Positions 25,684 to 41,605 are shown, counted from the first letter of the stretch. The stretch is 64,000 bases of DNA from an uncultured Collinsella sp. (GCA_958435945.1 CAUBIC010000001.1:310001-374000), one strand, 5' to 3'. Notes: generated by a model not told the origin, from the letters alone. Program-made: numbers and translations.

Positions 25684-25785
25684 TCGCTGTTTTCACCCGC
25701 GGCGGCAACGCCGCACCCCTGGCGCATTCGCGCCGTGTTTTAACTGATCTCCGTGCACAGACACGGAAACCGAAAGGACTTAGAA

Positions 25786-26163
25786 ATGGCTAAGCTTACC
25801 ACCGATGAGATCATCGATGCTCTTAAGGAAATGACCCTTCTCGAGGCTTCCGAGCTCGTTAAGGCTATCGAGGACACCTTCGGCGTTTCCGCCGCTGCTC
25901 CTGCCGCCGTTGTCGCCGCTCCCGCTGCTGGCGCTGCTGAGGCCGAGGAGAAGACCGAGTTTGACGTCGTGCTCGAGGGCTTCGGCGACAACAAGATCCA
26001 GGTCATCAAGGCCGTCCGTGAGCTCACCAACCTTGGCCTGAAGGAGGCCAAGGAGGTCGTCGAGGGCGCTCCCAAGGCTGTTCTCGAGGGTGCCAAGAAG
26101 GAGGACGCCGAGGCTGCCAAGGAGAAGCTCGAGGCTGCTGGCGCTGCTGTCACCCTCAAGTAA
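25786..26163 (+). CDS. rplL: 50S ribosomal protein L7/L12
   Basis: A 125-residue stalk protein that recruits translation factors. N-terminal dimerisation helix pair (TTDEIIDALKEMTLLEASEL), an Ala-rich hinge (residues about 38-55), and the C-terminal factor-binding domain (FDVVLEGFGDNKIQVIKAVR, then GLKEAKEVVEGAPK). The ATG at 25786 follows GAAAGGACTTAG; an earlier in-frame GTG is not needed. Codon use is extreme for highly expressed genes. It ends the operon: a strong terminator lies 28 nt after the stop. Confidence 0.98.
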   Translation: MAKLTTDEIIDALKEMTLLEASELVKAIEDTFGVSAAAPAAVVAAPAAGAAEAEEKTEFDVVLEGFGDNKIQVIKAVRELTNLGLKEAKEVVEGAPKAVLEGAKKEDAEAAKEKLEAAGAAVTLK

Positions 26164-26190
26164 TCAGGCTTTCTCGCCAGATTTCTTTTC

Positions 26191-26224
26191 AGACGGGGTT
26201 CGCATTGCGAGCCCCGTCTTTTTT
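26191..26224 (+). terminator. Intrinsic terminator of rplJ-rplL
   Basis: AGACGGGGTTCG (26191-26202) pairs with CGAGCCCCGTCT (26208-26219), one T-G pair, followed by TTTTTTGTTTTT. It separates rplL from galU and hence from rpoB. Confidence 0.92.
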
Positions 26225-26477
26225 GTTTTTGGCTCCTCATTCCCATTGCTCGGCACGCAGAGCATCGTTGTCTTCGCCGTGCCATTCCCGTTACCGCTGG
26301 GGCGTAAAATTGCACCATTCGAGCAATAATTTGCGTTGACCTGCTGAAGAATTGCGTTTGCCTTACGGCGACGTATGTCTTCGGCGGTAAGATACTTCGG
26401 TATCGCAATTTGGTCTGCGGCCGCCGTGCCGCACGCACAGGGCGCATTCTGCGCCTGCGAAAGGATCCTTGAATAAC

Positions 26478-27386
26478 ATGAAGGCAATCATCCCCGCCGC
26501 CGGTCTTGGCACGCGTTTTCTGCCTGGCACTAAGTGCACGCCCAAAGAGATGCTGCCGGTGCTCGACAAGCCGGTCATCCAGTACGTCGTCGAGGAGGCG
26601 CTCGACCCCGAGGAGGTCGACGACGCCATTATCGTCACCTCTCCCGGCAAGCCCGAGTTGCTGAGCTACTTCCAGCCCGATCGCTCGCTCGAGAACCTGC
26701 TTCGCGAGCGTGGCAAGGACGCCTACGCCGACGCCGTCGCCCATGCTGGCGGTATGCCGGTCGACTTCCGTTATCAGTACGAGCCCAAGGGCCTCGGTCA
26801 CGCCATTCGCTCTGCCGCTGACGCTGTGGCGGGGGAGAACTTCCTGGTTCTTCTGGGCGACTACGTTGTGCCCAACCGAGACATCTGCGACAAGATGCTT
26901 GCCGTCTCCAAGGAGCACGGTGGCGCTTCTGTTATCGCCGTTGCCGCGTGCGCTCCCGAGGAGGTCAGCCGCTATGGCGTCATCGCCGGTGATCGCGTTG
27001 GCTCGCTTGAGGGCTTCGAGAATGCTGCCGATGACGAGCCCGGTGCCGTTTGGCGCATCGGCGGTCTGGTCGAGAAGCCCGCTCCCGAGGCGGCTCCGTC
27101 CAACCTGTACATCGTCGGTCGCTACCTGCTGAGCCCGCTGGTCATGGACCTTCTTGCCGACCAGCAGGCCGGTAAGGGCGGCGAGATCCAGCTGACCGAC
27201 GCCATGGCCCGTTCGCTCGATCGCGAGGCCATGTATGCCGTCGTCATCGACCCGCTGTCGGGCTACGATACCGGTACCCCGTCTGGCTGGATGGCTACCA
27301 ACGCCCTCATGGCTGCAAGCGATCCTCGCTTTGCCGGCGCCTTCTGGGATGCCATCGACGAGCGCGGCGGTTTGATGCGCAAATAA
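26478..27386 (+). CDS. galU: UTP--glucose-1-phosphate uridylyltransferase
   Basis: A 302-residue nucleotidyltransferase making UDP-glucose from UTP and glucose-1-phosphate for cell-envelope polymers and galactose metabolism. The N-terminal UTP-binding motif is IPAAGLGTRFLPGTK, followed by KEMLPVLDKPVIQYVVEEA; GLGHAIRSA, LLGDYV and KPAPEAAPSNL mark the sugar and metal sites. The ATG at 26478 is preferred; a TTG 9 nt earlier is also in frame. It stands alone between the rplL and galU terminators, inserted where rplL and rpoB are usually adjacent. The 240-nt upstream spacer holds no gene. Confidence 0.95.
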   Translation: MKAIIPAAGLGTRFLPGTKCTPKEMLPVLDKPVIQYVVEEALDPEEVDDAIIVTSPGKPELLSYFQPDRSLENLLRERGKDAYADAVAHAGGMPVDFRYQYEPKGLGHAIRSAADAVAGENFLVLLGDYVVPNRDICDKMLAVSKEHGGASVIAVAACAPEEVSRYGVIAGDRVGSLEGFENAADDEPGAVWRIGGLVEKPAPEAAPSNLYIVGRYLLSPLVMDLLADQQAGKGGEIQLTDAMARSLDREAMYAVVIDPLSGYDTGTPSGWMATNALMAASDPRFAGAFWDAIDERGGLMRK

Positions 27387-27408
27387 GCCTTTCGGGCATC
27401 GACATTTA

Positions 27409-27441
27409 CGGGTGCGGACTTCGGTTCGCGCCCGTTTTTTT
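27409..27441 (+). terminator. Intrinsic terminator of galU
   Basis: CGGGTGCG (27409-27416) with CGCGCCCG (27427-27434), one T-G pair, followed by seven T. Confidence 0.88.
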
Positions 27442-27574
27442 ATAAGAGCTGCGATTGCCAGCCCTCTGTTCACAGAAAATATATGAACAGGTGTTCGATA
27501 CACATACATTTACCTGCGCATTTTTTGTCGAAAAATTTTGCTACTCCAAAAACTCAATCGCGTCAAGGCTTTTC

Positions 27575-27602
27575 TTGCTCAACGGTCGGTACCTGATAAA
27601 CT
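27575..27602 (+). promoter_or_regulatory. Candidate promoter of rpoBC
   Basis: TTGCTC (27575-27580), 16-nt spacer, TAAACT (27597-27602), about 70 nt ahead of the rpoB start. The upstream 60 bp is AT-rich (atttttt, aaaaattttg), which could act as an UP-type element. Confidence 0.5.
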
Positions 27603-27675
27603 ATTAGGTTGCGATAACTGGCGAAGCTATGCCTCGCCAATCCACCGAGCATTTCCGTGAAGGAGGAAAAACCTG

Positions 27676-31167
<3,492 letters not shown>

Positions 31168-31173
31168 TTGACT

Positions 31174-35649
<4,476 letters not shown>

Positions 35650-35675
35650 TTTCCTAGTACGTTAACCGTCCTTCC

Positions 35676-35712
35676 AAAGACCCGTTTCCCAACAGGGAAG
35701 CGGGTCTTTTTT
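35676..35712 (+). terminator. Intrinsic terminator of rpoBC
   Basis: AAAGACCCGTTTCCC (35676-35690) pairs with GGGAAGCGGGTCTTT (35695-35709), one T-G pair, then TTT. It starts 27 nt after the rpoC stop. Confidence 0.93.
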
Positions 35713-35719
35713 GTTGAAG

Positions 35720-35760
35720 AAAACCTGCCAAAAAGGGACAGGTTTATTTTGGTGGGTTTT
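35720..35760. repeat. GGGACAGG-family hairpin repeat, copy d
   Basis: AAAACCTGCCAAAA (35720-35733) with TTTTGGTGGGTTTT (35747-35760), core agGGGACAGG-type (agggacaggttta), in the opposite orientation to copies b and c. It follows the rpoBC terminator by 7 nt and ends just before the ECF promoter. Confidence 0.65.
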
Positions 35761-35772
35761 CCTGCTTGAATT

Positions 35773-35801
35773 TGAAACATTTCGTCCGGCCAGAGCGTAT
35801 C
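35773..35801 (+). promoter_or_regulatory. ECF-type autoregulatory promoter
   Basis: TGAAAC (35773-35778), 17-nt spacer, CGTATC (35796-35801). The GAAAC/CGTATC pair is the usual form of promoters read by extracytoplasmic function sigma factors, and it precedes a sigma gene by 49 nt, so the sigma factor probably drives its own synthesis. Confidence 0.65.
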
Positions 35802-35849
35802 TATGGTGAGGACCTCATCAAGAATCAGTACCGTCACCGGGAGGTGATT

Positions 35850-36368
35850 ATGGAAGAACAAACATTTAGACAGGCGGTCGAAGATCACCGAGATGTCGTG
35901 TTTCGAATCGCATTGACGTATCTGCGCGATCGCGCCGATGCCGATGATGTTGCCCAAGATGTCTTTCTTAAGCTGCTCAAAAGCGATACGCAATTTGAGA
36001 GTTGGGAGCATCTTCGCCGCTGGCTTATCCGGGTCACGATCAATGAATGCAAATCGCTCTTTCGAAAGCCACGGAGGCGTGTGGAGGATATTGAGAACCT
36101 GGCCGATTCGCTTTCGACGGCGCAGGAGGAGACCAAGGCGGTCCTGTCAGACGTTATGCGACTTCCGGAGCGATTCCGTGTTCCCATCGTGCTCTATTAC
36201 TATCTGGGCTTTTCGACCTCAGAGATTGCCGAGTTACTGCATGTGCCAGCCGCGACCGTTCGAACGCGTTTAGCTCGTGGTCGATCGAAGCTCAAATTCA
36301 TCCTAGAGGAGGGCGACCGTGAAATCCAATCAAATCAAGCAGGCCTTCGAGTCCATCCAAGCCGATAG
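35850..36368 (+). CDS. ECF-type RNA polymerase sigma factor
   Basis: A 172-residue sigma-70 family protein with only regions 2 and 4. Region 2 spans about residues 12-75 (VFRIALTYLRDRADADDVAQ, DVFLKLL, WLIRVTINECKSLFRK). Region 4 spans about 105-160 (LPERFRVPIVLYYYLGFSTS, EIAELLHVPAATVRTRLARG). The ATG at 35850 has GGGAGGTG at 5 nt; the frame is open upstream but that part covers the promoter. The gene overlaps the next by 50 nt. Base composition and codons (ATC/ATT mix, more A/T third positions) differ from the neighbours, suggesting acquisition. The regulon probably answers an envelope signal through the anti-sigma partner. Confidence 0.9.
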   Translation: MEEQTFRQAVEDHRDVVFRIALTYLRDRADADDVAQDVFLKLLKSDTQFESWEHLRRWLIRVTINECKSLFRKPRRRVEDIENLADSLSTAQEETKAVLSDVMRLPERFRVPIVLYYYLGFSTSEIAELLHVPAATVRTRLARGRSKLKFILEEGDREIQSNQAGLRVHPSR

Positions 36369-37395
36369 CGATCTTGCCGACCGTGTTATTGATGCTGCGG
36401 CTGGAAAGCCGCTTCGTCGAAAGGGTCACGCGAAACCTCTGTATGTTGCCGTAATCGGATGTCTTGCCGGAGTGTTAGCGACCGGAGGGGTCGCCTACGC
36501 CGTTGTCAATTCCAGCTATTTTGCCTCAGCCTGGGGAAACCACGGCAATGGGGATTCCATTACCTGGACCAACGGTGGCTCATCGGGGACTAAATATACC
36601 TACACCAGAGAGTTTGGTGATGGCATCGCGCCCCAAAGCCTGGAGGGTGCAGTCCAGGAGGTTAATCTGTCCGTCGAGGGTAACGGCTATACGCTTGATA
36701 TCCATGAGATGGCTATTGACCAAAACGGCTGCGGAGCCGTGACGTTTACGTTGTCCAATCCAAATGGCGTTAACTACTACAAGCCGGCAGCAGAGACAGG
36801 CGAACTTGTTCTCTATGGTGAAGAAGAACAAGGAATCGGCACGCCCAGCATGAACTTCGGCGAGGAATGGGCTGACACACGCTGCACAATTGATAAGGAC
36901 ACATCAAGCGACACGGTCATTAATGGCACGATGTACTTTGCCTCGTGGGATCGCGAGCGAGATTTGGGACATGCGGTCACCTGGAATATCAGCTGGACGG
37001 AGGGCAAAGGTGAGGATGCGAAGGTGATCGAGGTATCGACGCCAGAGTTTAACGTCGGAGCGCACGTCGATATAAAGGAACTCCGCTCCGATGACTCGTC
37101 TCTTGAGATTAGCCCGTTTTCCATCCAGACGCACATCGATGATCTGGGCTATGAAGCAGTTGATCATAAACTGACCGTCAGCTACAAGGATGGATCGGAG
37201 CAGATTATCGAAGATGACGACGCAGGGGCGTACAATTTCTATGTTTCGATGGCACGCAATAGCGGAGAGAACATCTCGGTGCCGACAAAACTGATCAATG
37301 TCGATCAAGTGGTCTCGGTAACCCTTGAGGGCACGAGGTACACATCAACAGGAGAGACCGAAACAGAAGTACCCTTTACCATCGTCTATTCGTAA
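36319..37395 (+). CDS. Membrane-anchored anti-sigma-factor-like protein
   Basis: A 358-residue protein: a 40-residue cytoplasmic segment (KSNQIKQAFESIQADSDLAD), one membrane helix at about 41-63, and a large external part rich in beta-strand patterns (QEVNLSVEGNGYTLDIHEMA, DHKLTVSYKDGSEQIIEDDD, TEVPFTIVYS), possibly two immunoglobulin-like folds of the DUF4179 kind. Overlap of 50 nt with the ECF sigma gene and this topology indicate an anti-sigma role: holding the sigma factor until an external signal arrives. The GTG start follows AGGAGG. Lower GC than neighbours. No zinc anti-sigma motif (HxxxCxxC) is visible, so the binding mode differs from ZAS proteins. Signal unknown. Confidence 0.72.
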   Translation: MKSNQIKQAFESIQADSDLADRVIDAAAGKPLRRKGHAKPLYVAVIGCLAGVLATGGVAYAVVNSSYFASAWGNHGNGDSITWTNGGSSGTKYTYTREFGDGIAPQSLEGAVQEVNLSVEGNGYTLDIHEMAIDQNGCGAVTFTLSNPNGVNYYKPAAETGELVLYGEEEQGIGTPSMNFGEEWADTRCTIDKDTSSDTVINGTMYFASWDRERDLGHAVTWNISWTEGKGEDAKVIEVSTPEFNVGAHVDIKELRSDDSSLEISPFSIQTHIDDLGYEAVDHKLTVSYKDGSEQIIEDDDAGAYNFYVSMARNSGENISVPTKLINVDQVVSVTLEGTRYTSTGETETEVPFTIVYS

Positions 37396-37401
37396 GATTT
37401 G

Positions 37402-37435
37402 GGGCCGCTTCCTACTAGGGGAGGCGGCCCATTTT
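37402..37435 (+). terminator. Terminator of the sigma/anti-sigma operon
   Basis: GGGCCGC (37402-37408) with GCGGCCC (37424-37430), inner CTTCC/GGGAGG pairing, then ATTTTG. Starts 7 nt after the anti-sigma stop. Confidence 0.7.
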
Positions 37436-37474
37436 GCGTTAAATGGGCGGTTAAAGCGAGCGACATTCGTCCGA

Positions 37475-37607
37475 TTTTCGGAAGTATGCGGCAAAATCCC
37501 GATAGGCCGACCACACCGCATATGCTCAAGCGTTCTACCTGCCGGTTTGTTATCGCAAAACCCTTGTGCGCTCAGCAAGTTCAAAATTTGCCGCATACTT
37601 CCGAAAA
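37475..37607. repeat. 21-bp terminal inverted repeat pair (MITE-like)
   Basis: TTTTCGGAAGTATGCGGCAA plus A (37475-37495) is perfectly repeated in inverted form at 37587-37607, with 91 bp between. The interior has no gene. Size and ends resemble a miniature transposable element, but target-site duplications were not convincing. Confidence 0.6.
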
Positions 37608-37672
37608 CGCCGCCGATTTCCATGCGACAGATGAGAGCAGATCACCGCTGGAGCGCGACGTTTCCCCAGATA

Positions 37673-37709
37673 AAACCGACCAAAATAAATCTGTCCCTTT
37701 TTGGAAGGT
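37673..37709. repeat. GGGACAGG-family hairpin repeat, copy e (decayed)
   Basis: AAACCGACCAAAA (37673-37685) and TTTTGGAAGGT (37699-37709) flank taaatctgtccct. Interior and arms nearly match copy c at 5604, but the pairing is eroded. Confidence 0.55.
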
Positions 37710-37737
37710 AACGTTGCCCCGACGAGCACGTCGGATT

Positions 37738-37866
37738 CCCGGCCCGGGCGGCACAGGGGTTAAGTTTGTCGCGAGTTCCGCACGAGCCGGAGGCCACTTA
37801 ATGTGGCCTCCGTGCGAGCCAGGACTGTAGAGCAGCAAACTTAACCCCTGTGCCGCCCGGGCCGGG
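37738..37866. repeat. Long palindromic element, copy B
   Basis: 129 bp. Outer arms 37738-37768/37836-37866 pair perfectly over 31 bp. Core hairpin: CGCAC (37779-37783), bulge gagcc, GGAGGCCAC, loop TTAAT, GTGGCCTCC, GTGCG (to 37816), then agccAGGACTGTAGAGCAG. Relative to copy A, the upper stem has changed on both sides so that pairing is kept. It lies 90 nt before the rpsL promoter. No T tract follows. Confidence 0.85.
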
Positions 37867-37955
37867 GATCCGCCCCCGCGCACAGAAGGGGATTCCTTTT
37901 GTGTAGGCTTTGCGGAAATGTGGCTATTTAAGGATACGCCCGGCGGCGTGGTCTG

Positions 37956-37984
37956 TTGACGGCACAGCTAACGGCACGTATCCT
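37956..37984 (+). promoter_or_regulatory. Promoter of the rpsL operon
   Basis: TTGACG (37956-37961), 17-nt spacer, TATCCT (37979-37984), 94 nt ahead of rpsL. GGATACGCCCGG lies just upstream at 37932, a motif also found ahead of rplC and rplB. Confidence 0.7.
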
Positions 37985-38077
37985 ATCGAACTGCGTGTTT
38001 CGTAGGGGGATGCTGACCCCTCGATTCAAGCCGTTGCACTTTACAGAAAGCTGGAATCATTCGAGAAGGAGTACGCT

Positions 38078-38455
38078 TTGCCTACTATTAACCAGCTGGT
38101 TCGCCAGGGCCGTCGTTCCGTGCCCAAGAAGTCCAAGAACGCTGCTCTGCAGCACAACTCCCAGAAGCGCGGCGTGTGCACCCGTGTCTTCACCACGAGC
38201 CCCAAGAAGCCGAACTCGGCTCTTCGTAAGGTTGCCCGTGTTCGCCTCGTCAACGGCATCGAAGTTACCGCTTACATCCCGGGTGAGGGCCACAACCTGC
38301 AGGAGCACTCCATCGTGCTCGTCCGCGGCGGTCGTGTCCGTGACCTCCCTGGTGTCCGCTATCACGTCATCCGTGGCGCCTACGACGCTGCTCCGGTCCA
38401 GAACCGTATGCAGGCCCGTTCCAAGTACGGTGCTAAGCGCCCCAAGGCCAAATAA
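38078..38455 (+). CDS. rpsL: 30S ribosomal protein S12
   Basis: A 125-residue protein at the decoding centre. It starts with TTG (AGAAGGAG upstream), giving MPTINQLVRQGRR. Conserved loops TTSPKKPNSALRK and GVRYHVIRG are present. Lys43, a streptomycin-sensitivity residue, is kept, but residue 88 is Arg (GGRVRDLPG), whereas most bacteria have Lys (RVKDLPG). First gene of the str operon with rpsG and fusA; the 73-nt gap to rpsG contains a weak hairpin (CCGTGTGCC/GCCGCACGG). Confidence 0.98.
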   Translation: MPTINQLVRQGRRSVPKKSKNAALQHNSQKRGVCTRVFTTSPKKPNSALRKVARVRLVNGIEVTAYIPGEGHNLQEHSIVLVRGGRVRDLPGVRYHVIRGAYDAAPVQNRMQARSKYGAKRPKAK

Positions 38456-38528
38456 GCCAGATAACGTTTTGATACTTTCGCCGTGTGCCGCCTAAGCGCC
38501 GCACGGTAGACACTTAAGGAGATTTCAC

Positions 38529-39002
38529 ATGCCGCGTCGTGCAGCAGCTAATCGTCGTGAGGTTCAGCCTGACGCCGTTTACAACAACCGCCTGGTGACT
38601 CAGCTCATCAACAAGGTCCTTCTTGACGGCAAGAAGGCCACCGCTGAGCGCATCGTTTACACCGCTTTCGAGATCGTTGCCGAGAAGTCCGAGGGTGGCG
38701 ACGCTCTCGCTACCTTCAAGAAGGCTATGGACAACGTCAAGCCCACGCTCGAGGTTAAGCCCAAGCGTGTCGGTGGCGCTACCTATCAGGTCCCGATGGA
38801 GGTCAACTCCCGTCGTTCCACCGCTCTGGGTATCCGCTGGATCGTCAACTTCTCCCGCGCTCGCAAGGAGAAGACCATGGCCGAGCGTCTCGCTAACGAG
38901 ATCCTCGACGCCTCCAACGGTCTTGGCGCTTCCGTCAAGAAGCGTGAGGACGTCTTCAAGATGGCCGAGGCCAACCGCGCGTTCTCTCACTATCGTTGGT
39001 AA
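38529..39002 (+). CDS. rpsG: 30S ribosomal protein S7
   Basis: A 157-residue primary 16S rRNA-binding protein that nucleates 30S head assembly and contacts E-site tRNA. N-terminus MPRRAAANRREVQPDAVYNN; the family signature is around DGKKATAERIVYTAFEIV, and the beta-hairpin and C-terminal RAFSHYRW are intact. Length is typical. AAGGAG lies 9 nt upstream. In E. coli S7 represses the str operon by binding the rpsL-rpsG spacer; the spacer here is short, and whether this holds is unknown. Confidence 0.98.
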   Translation: MPRRAAANRREVQPDAVYNNRLVTQLINKVLLDGKKATAERIVYTAFEIVAEKSEGGDALATFKKAMDNVKPTLEVKPKRVGGATYQVPMEVNSRRSTALGIRWIVNFSRARKEKTMAERLANEILDASNGLGASVKKREDVFKMAEANRAFSHYRW

Positions 39003-39021
39003 GTTAAGGTAAGGAACTAAC

Positions 39022-41121
39022 ATGGCTAAGCCTAAGTACAAGCTTTCCGATACCCGTAACATCGGCATCATGGCCCACATTGATGCTGGTAAGACCACCA
39101 CGACCGAGCGTATTCTTTACTACACCGGTAAGACCCACAAGATCGGTGAGGTCCATGAGGGCGCTGCCACCATGGACTGGATGGTTCAGGAGCAGGAGCG
39201 CGGCGTAACCATTACCTCCGCTGCTACCACGTGCTTCTGGAACAAGGACGGTAAGGACTACCGCATCCAGATCATCGACACCCCGGGCCACGTTGACTTC
39301 ACCGCCGAGGTCGAGCGCTGCCTGCGCGTCCTCGATGGCGCTGTCGCCGTCTTCGACGCCGTTGCCGGCGTTCAGCCCCAGTCTGAGACCGTTTGGCGTC
39401 AGGCTTCCACCTTCAACGTCCCCCGCATCGCCTTCATCAACAAGTATGACCGCGTGGGCGCTGACTTCTTCAACGCTATCGAGACCATGAAGGATCGTCT
39501 CGACGCTAACGCCGTGGCCGCTCAGGTCCCGATGGGCGCCGAGGACAACTTCTGGGGCGTCATCGACCTGGTCACCATGACTGCTTGGGACTTCAAGGCC
39601 GACGACAAGGGCATGACCTACCCCGAGCCGATGGACGAGATCCCGGCTGAGTTTGCCGACATCGCTGCCACCAAGCGTGAGGAGCTCCTCGACGCTGCTG
39701 CCAGCTTTGATGACGAGCTCATGGAGAAGATCCTCATGGAGGAGGACTTCACCGTCGAGGAGCTCAAGGCTGCTCTGCGCAAGGGCGTTCTGGCCAACGA
39801 GCTCAACCTCGTCTTTGTGGGTTCCGCCTACAAGAACAAGGGCGTTCAGGAGCTGCTCGACGCTGTCGTCGACTACCTGCCCAGCCCGCTTGACGTTGAG
39901 GCCGTCACCGGTACCGATCCGGACACCGGCGAGGAGATCCAGCGTCATCCTTCCTTCGACGAGCCCTTCTCCGGCCTGGTCTTCAAGATCATGACCGATC
40001 CGTTCGTCGGTAAGCTCACCTATGTCCGCGTTTACTCCGGCCGCGCCGAGTCCGGTTCCTACGTGGTCAACGCTTCCAATGGTCAGCGCGAGCGCCTCGG
40101 CCGCATCCTCGAGATGAACGCTGCCGAGCGTATCGACCGTGACGACGCTGCCGCCGGCGACATCGTCGCTTGCGTCGGCTTCAAGAACTCCACCACCGGT
40201 GACACCCTGTGCGCCGAGGGCAAGGAGATCGTCCTCGAGAAGATCGAGTTCGCTAAGCCCGTTATCGACGTTGCCATCGAGCCCAAGACCAAGGCCGAGC
40301 AGGACAAGATGTCCCTGGCTCTGACCAAGCTCGCCGAGGAGGACCCGACCTTCCAGGTGTCCACCAACCACGAGACCGGCCAGACCATCATCGCCGGCAT
40401 GGGCGAGCTGCACCTCGAGATCATCGTCGACCGTCTGCTCCGCGAGTTCAAGGTTGACGCTAACGTTGGTAAGCCCCAGGTTGCCTACCGCGAGACCGCT
40501 GGTCACGACGTCGAGAAGGCTGAGGGCAAGTTCGTCCGTCAGTCCGGCGGTCGCGGTCAGTACGGCCACGCCGTCATCAAGCTCGAGAAGATGGAGGAGG
40601 GCTTCGGCTACGAGTTCGTCAACGCTATCGTCGGCGGCGTCGTGCCCAAGGAGTACATCCCGTCCATCGACAAGGGCATTCAGGAGGCCCTGAACACCGG
40701 TGTTATCGCCGGCTTCCCGGTCCTCGACGTTAAGGTCACCCTGTTCGACGGTTCTTACCACGAGGTCGACTCCTCCGAGGCCGCCTTCAAGATCGCCGGC
40801 TCCATGGCTATCAAGGACGCCCTCAAGAAGTCCGATCCGCAGCTGCTCGAGCCGATCATGGCTGTCGAGGTCGAGACCCCCGAGCAGTACATGGGCGACG
40901 TTATGGGCAACCTCTCCGGTCGCCGCGGCAAGATCGAGGGCATGGAGGATCGCAAGAACAGCAAGCTCATCCGTGCCAAGGTGCCGCTGGGCGAGATGTT
41001 CGGTTACGCTACCGACCTTCGCTCCCAGACCCAGGGCCGTGCATCCTACACGATGCAGTTCGACTCTTATGAGCCCGCGCCCAAGTCCATTGTGGACGAG
41101 GTCATGAGCAAGAACGCCTAA
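39022..41121 (+). CDS. fusA: Elongation factor G
   Basis: A 699-residue translational GTPase that drives translocation and, with RRF, recycling. G motifs: AHIDAGKTTTTERILYYTG (G1), RGVTITSAATTC (G2), DTPGHVDFT (G3), NKYDRVGADF (G4). Domains II-V follow, with the family VGKPQVAYRETAGHDVEKAE region in domain IV and GRGQYGHAVIKLE. Full length, no fusion. AAGGTAAGGA precedes the ATG, 19 nt after rpsG. Here the next gene is rpsJ and not tuf. Confidence 0.98.
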   Translation: MAKPKYKLSDTRNIGIMAHIDAGKTTTTERILYYTGKTHKIGEVHEGAATMDWMVQEQERGVTITSAATTCFWNKDGKDYRIQIIDTPGHVDFTAEVERCLRVLDGAVAVFDAVAGVQPQSETVWRQASTFNVPRIAFINKYDRVGADFFNAIETMKDRLDANAVAAQVPMGAEDNFWGVIDLVTMTAWDFKADDKGMTYPEPMDEIPAEFADIAATKREELLDAAASFDDELMEKILMEEDFTVEELKAALRKGVLANELNLVFVGSAYKNKGVQELLDAVVDYLPSPLDVEAVTGTDPDTGEEIQRHPSFDEPFSGLVFKIMTDPFVGKLTYVRVYSGRAESGSYVVNASNGQRERLGRILEMNAAERIDRDDAAAGDIVACVGFKNSTTGDTLCAEGKEIVLEKIEFAKPVIDVAIEPKTKAEQDKMSLALTKLAEEDPTFQVSTNHETGQTIIAGMGELHLEIIVDRLLREFKVDANVGKPQVAYRETAGHDVEKAEGKFVRQSGGRGQYGHAVIKLEKMEEGFGYEFVNAIVGGVVPKEYIPSIDKGIQEALNTGVIAGFPVLDVKVTLFDGSYHEVDSSEAAFKIAGSMAIKDALKKSDPQLLEPIMAVEVETPEQYMGDVMGNLSGRRGKIEGMEDRKNSKLIRAKVPLGEMFGYATDLRSQTQGRASYTMQFDSYEPAPKSIVDEVMSKNA

Positions 41122-41181
41122 GTTCGAGCTCCCTGTTACGTAATCCGCGAGAACATCTCTCGCACTCTTTGGAGGTTTAAG

Positions 41182-41490
41182 TTGGCTACCCAGAAGATCC
41201 GCATTCGCCTCAAGGGCTATGATCACGAGGTCGTCGATCAGTCCGCGAAGCTCATCGTCGAGACCGCTCAGAAGACCGGCGCTCGCGTTTCCGGTCCTGT
41301 CCCCCTGCCCACCGAGCGCAACCTGTACACGGTTATCCGCTCGCCGCACGTGAACAAGGACTCCCGTGAGCAGTTCGAGATGCGCACTCACAAGCGCCTC
41401 ATCGACATCCTCGACCCCACCTCGGGCACCGTTGATTCGCTCATGCGTCTCGACCTCCCCGCTGGCGTCGACATCGACATCAAGCTCTAA
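41182..41490 (+). CDS. rpsJ: 30S ribosomal protein S10
   Basis: A 102-residue protein of the 30S head, also NusE in antitermination complexes. Sequence signs: QKIRIRLKGYDHEVVDQSAK, the long loop PLPTERNLYTVIRSPHVNKD, SREQFEMRTHKRL. TTG start (41182) after TTTGGAGG. In most bacteria rpsJ begins the S10 operon directly before rplC; here it closes the str operon, 14 kb from rplC, and a strong terminator follows. Confidence 0.98.
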   Translation: MATQKIRIRLKGYDHEVVDQSAKLIVETAQKTGARVSGPVPLPTERNLYTVIRSPHVNKDSREQFEMRTHKRLIDILDPTSGTVDSLMRLDLPAGVDIDIKL

Positions 41491-41511
41491 GCGATATCGC
41501 TCATAGCTTAC

Positions 41512-41547
41512 AGAGCCCCGCTGCCATGTTGGTAGCGGGGCTCTTTT
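41512..41547 (+). terminator. Intrinsic terminator of the str operon
   Basis: AGAGCCCCGCTGCCA (41512-41526) pairs with TGGTAGCGGGGCTCT (41530-41544), one G-T pair, then TTT. Also lies beyond the 3' end of convergent birA. Confidence 0.92.
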
Positions 41548-41605
41548 GTTTTGAATAATGGTTTGGACTGCCGGGCATTGCTGCCGAGTAGGTGGCTGCA
41601 GCGCC

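Noticed and set aside
41122..41181. tuf (EF-Tu) expected after fusA
   Set aside because: The next gene is rpsJ; no EF-Tu sequence occurs anywhere in the window.
39004..41391. A 795-codon minus-strand frame opposite fusA, and similar frames opposite other highly expressed genes
   Set aside because: Same shadow effect; no domain and no promoter or ribosome binding site.
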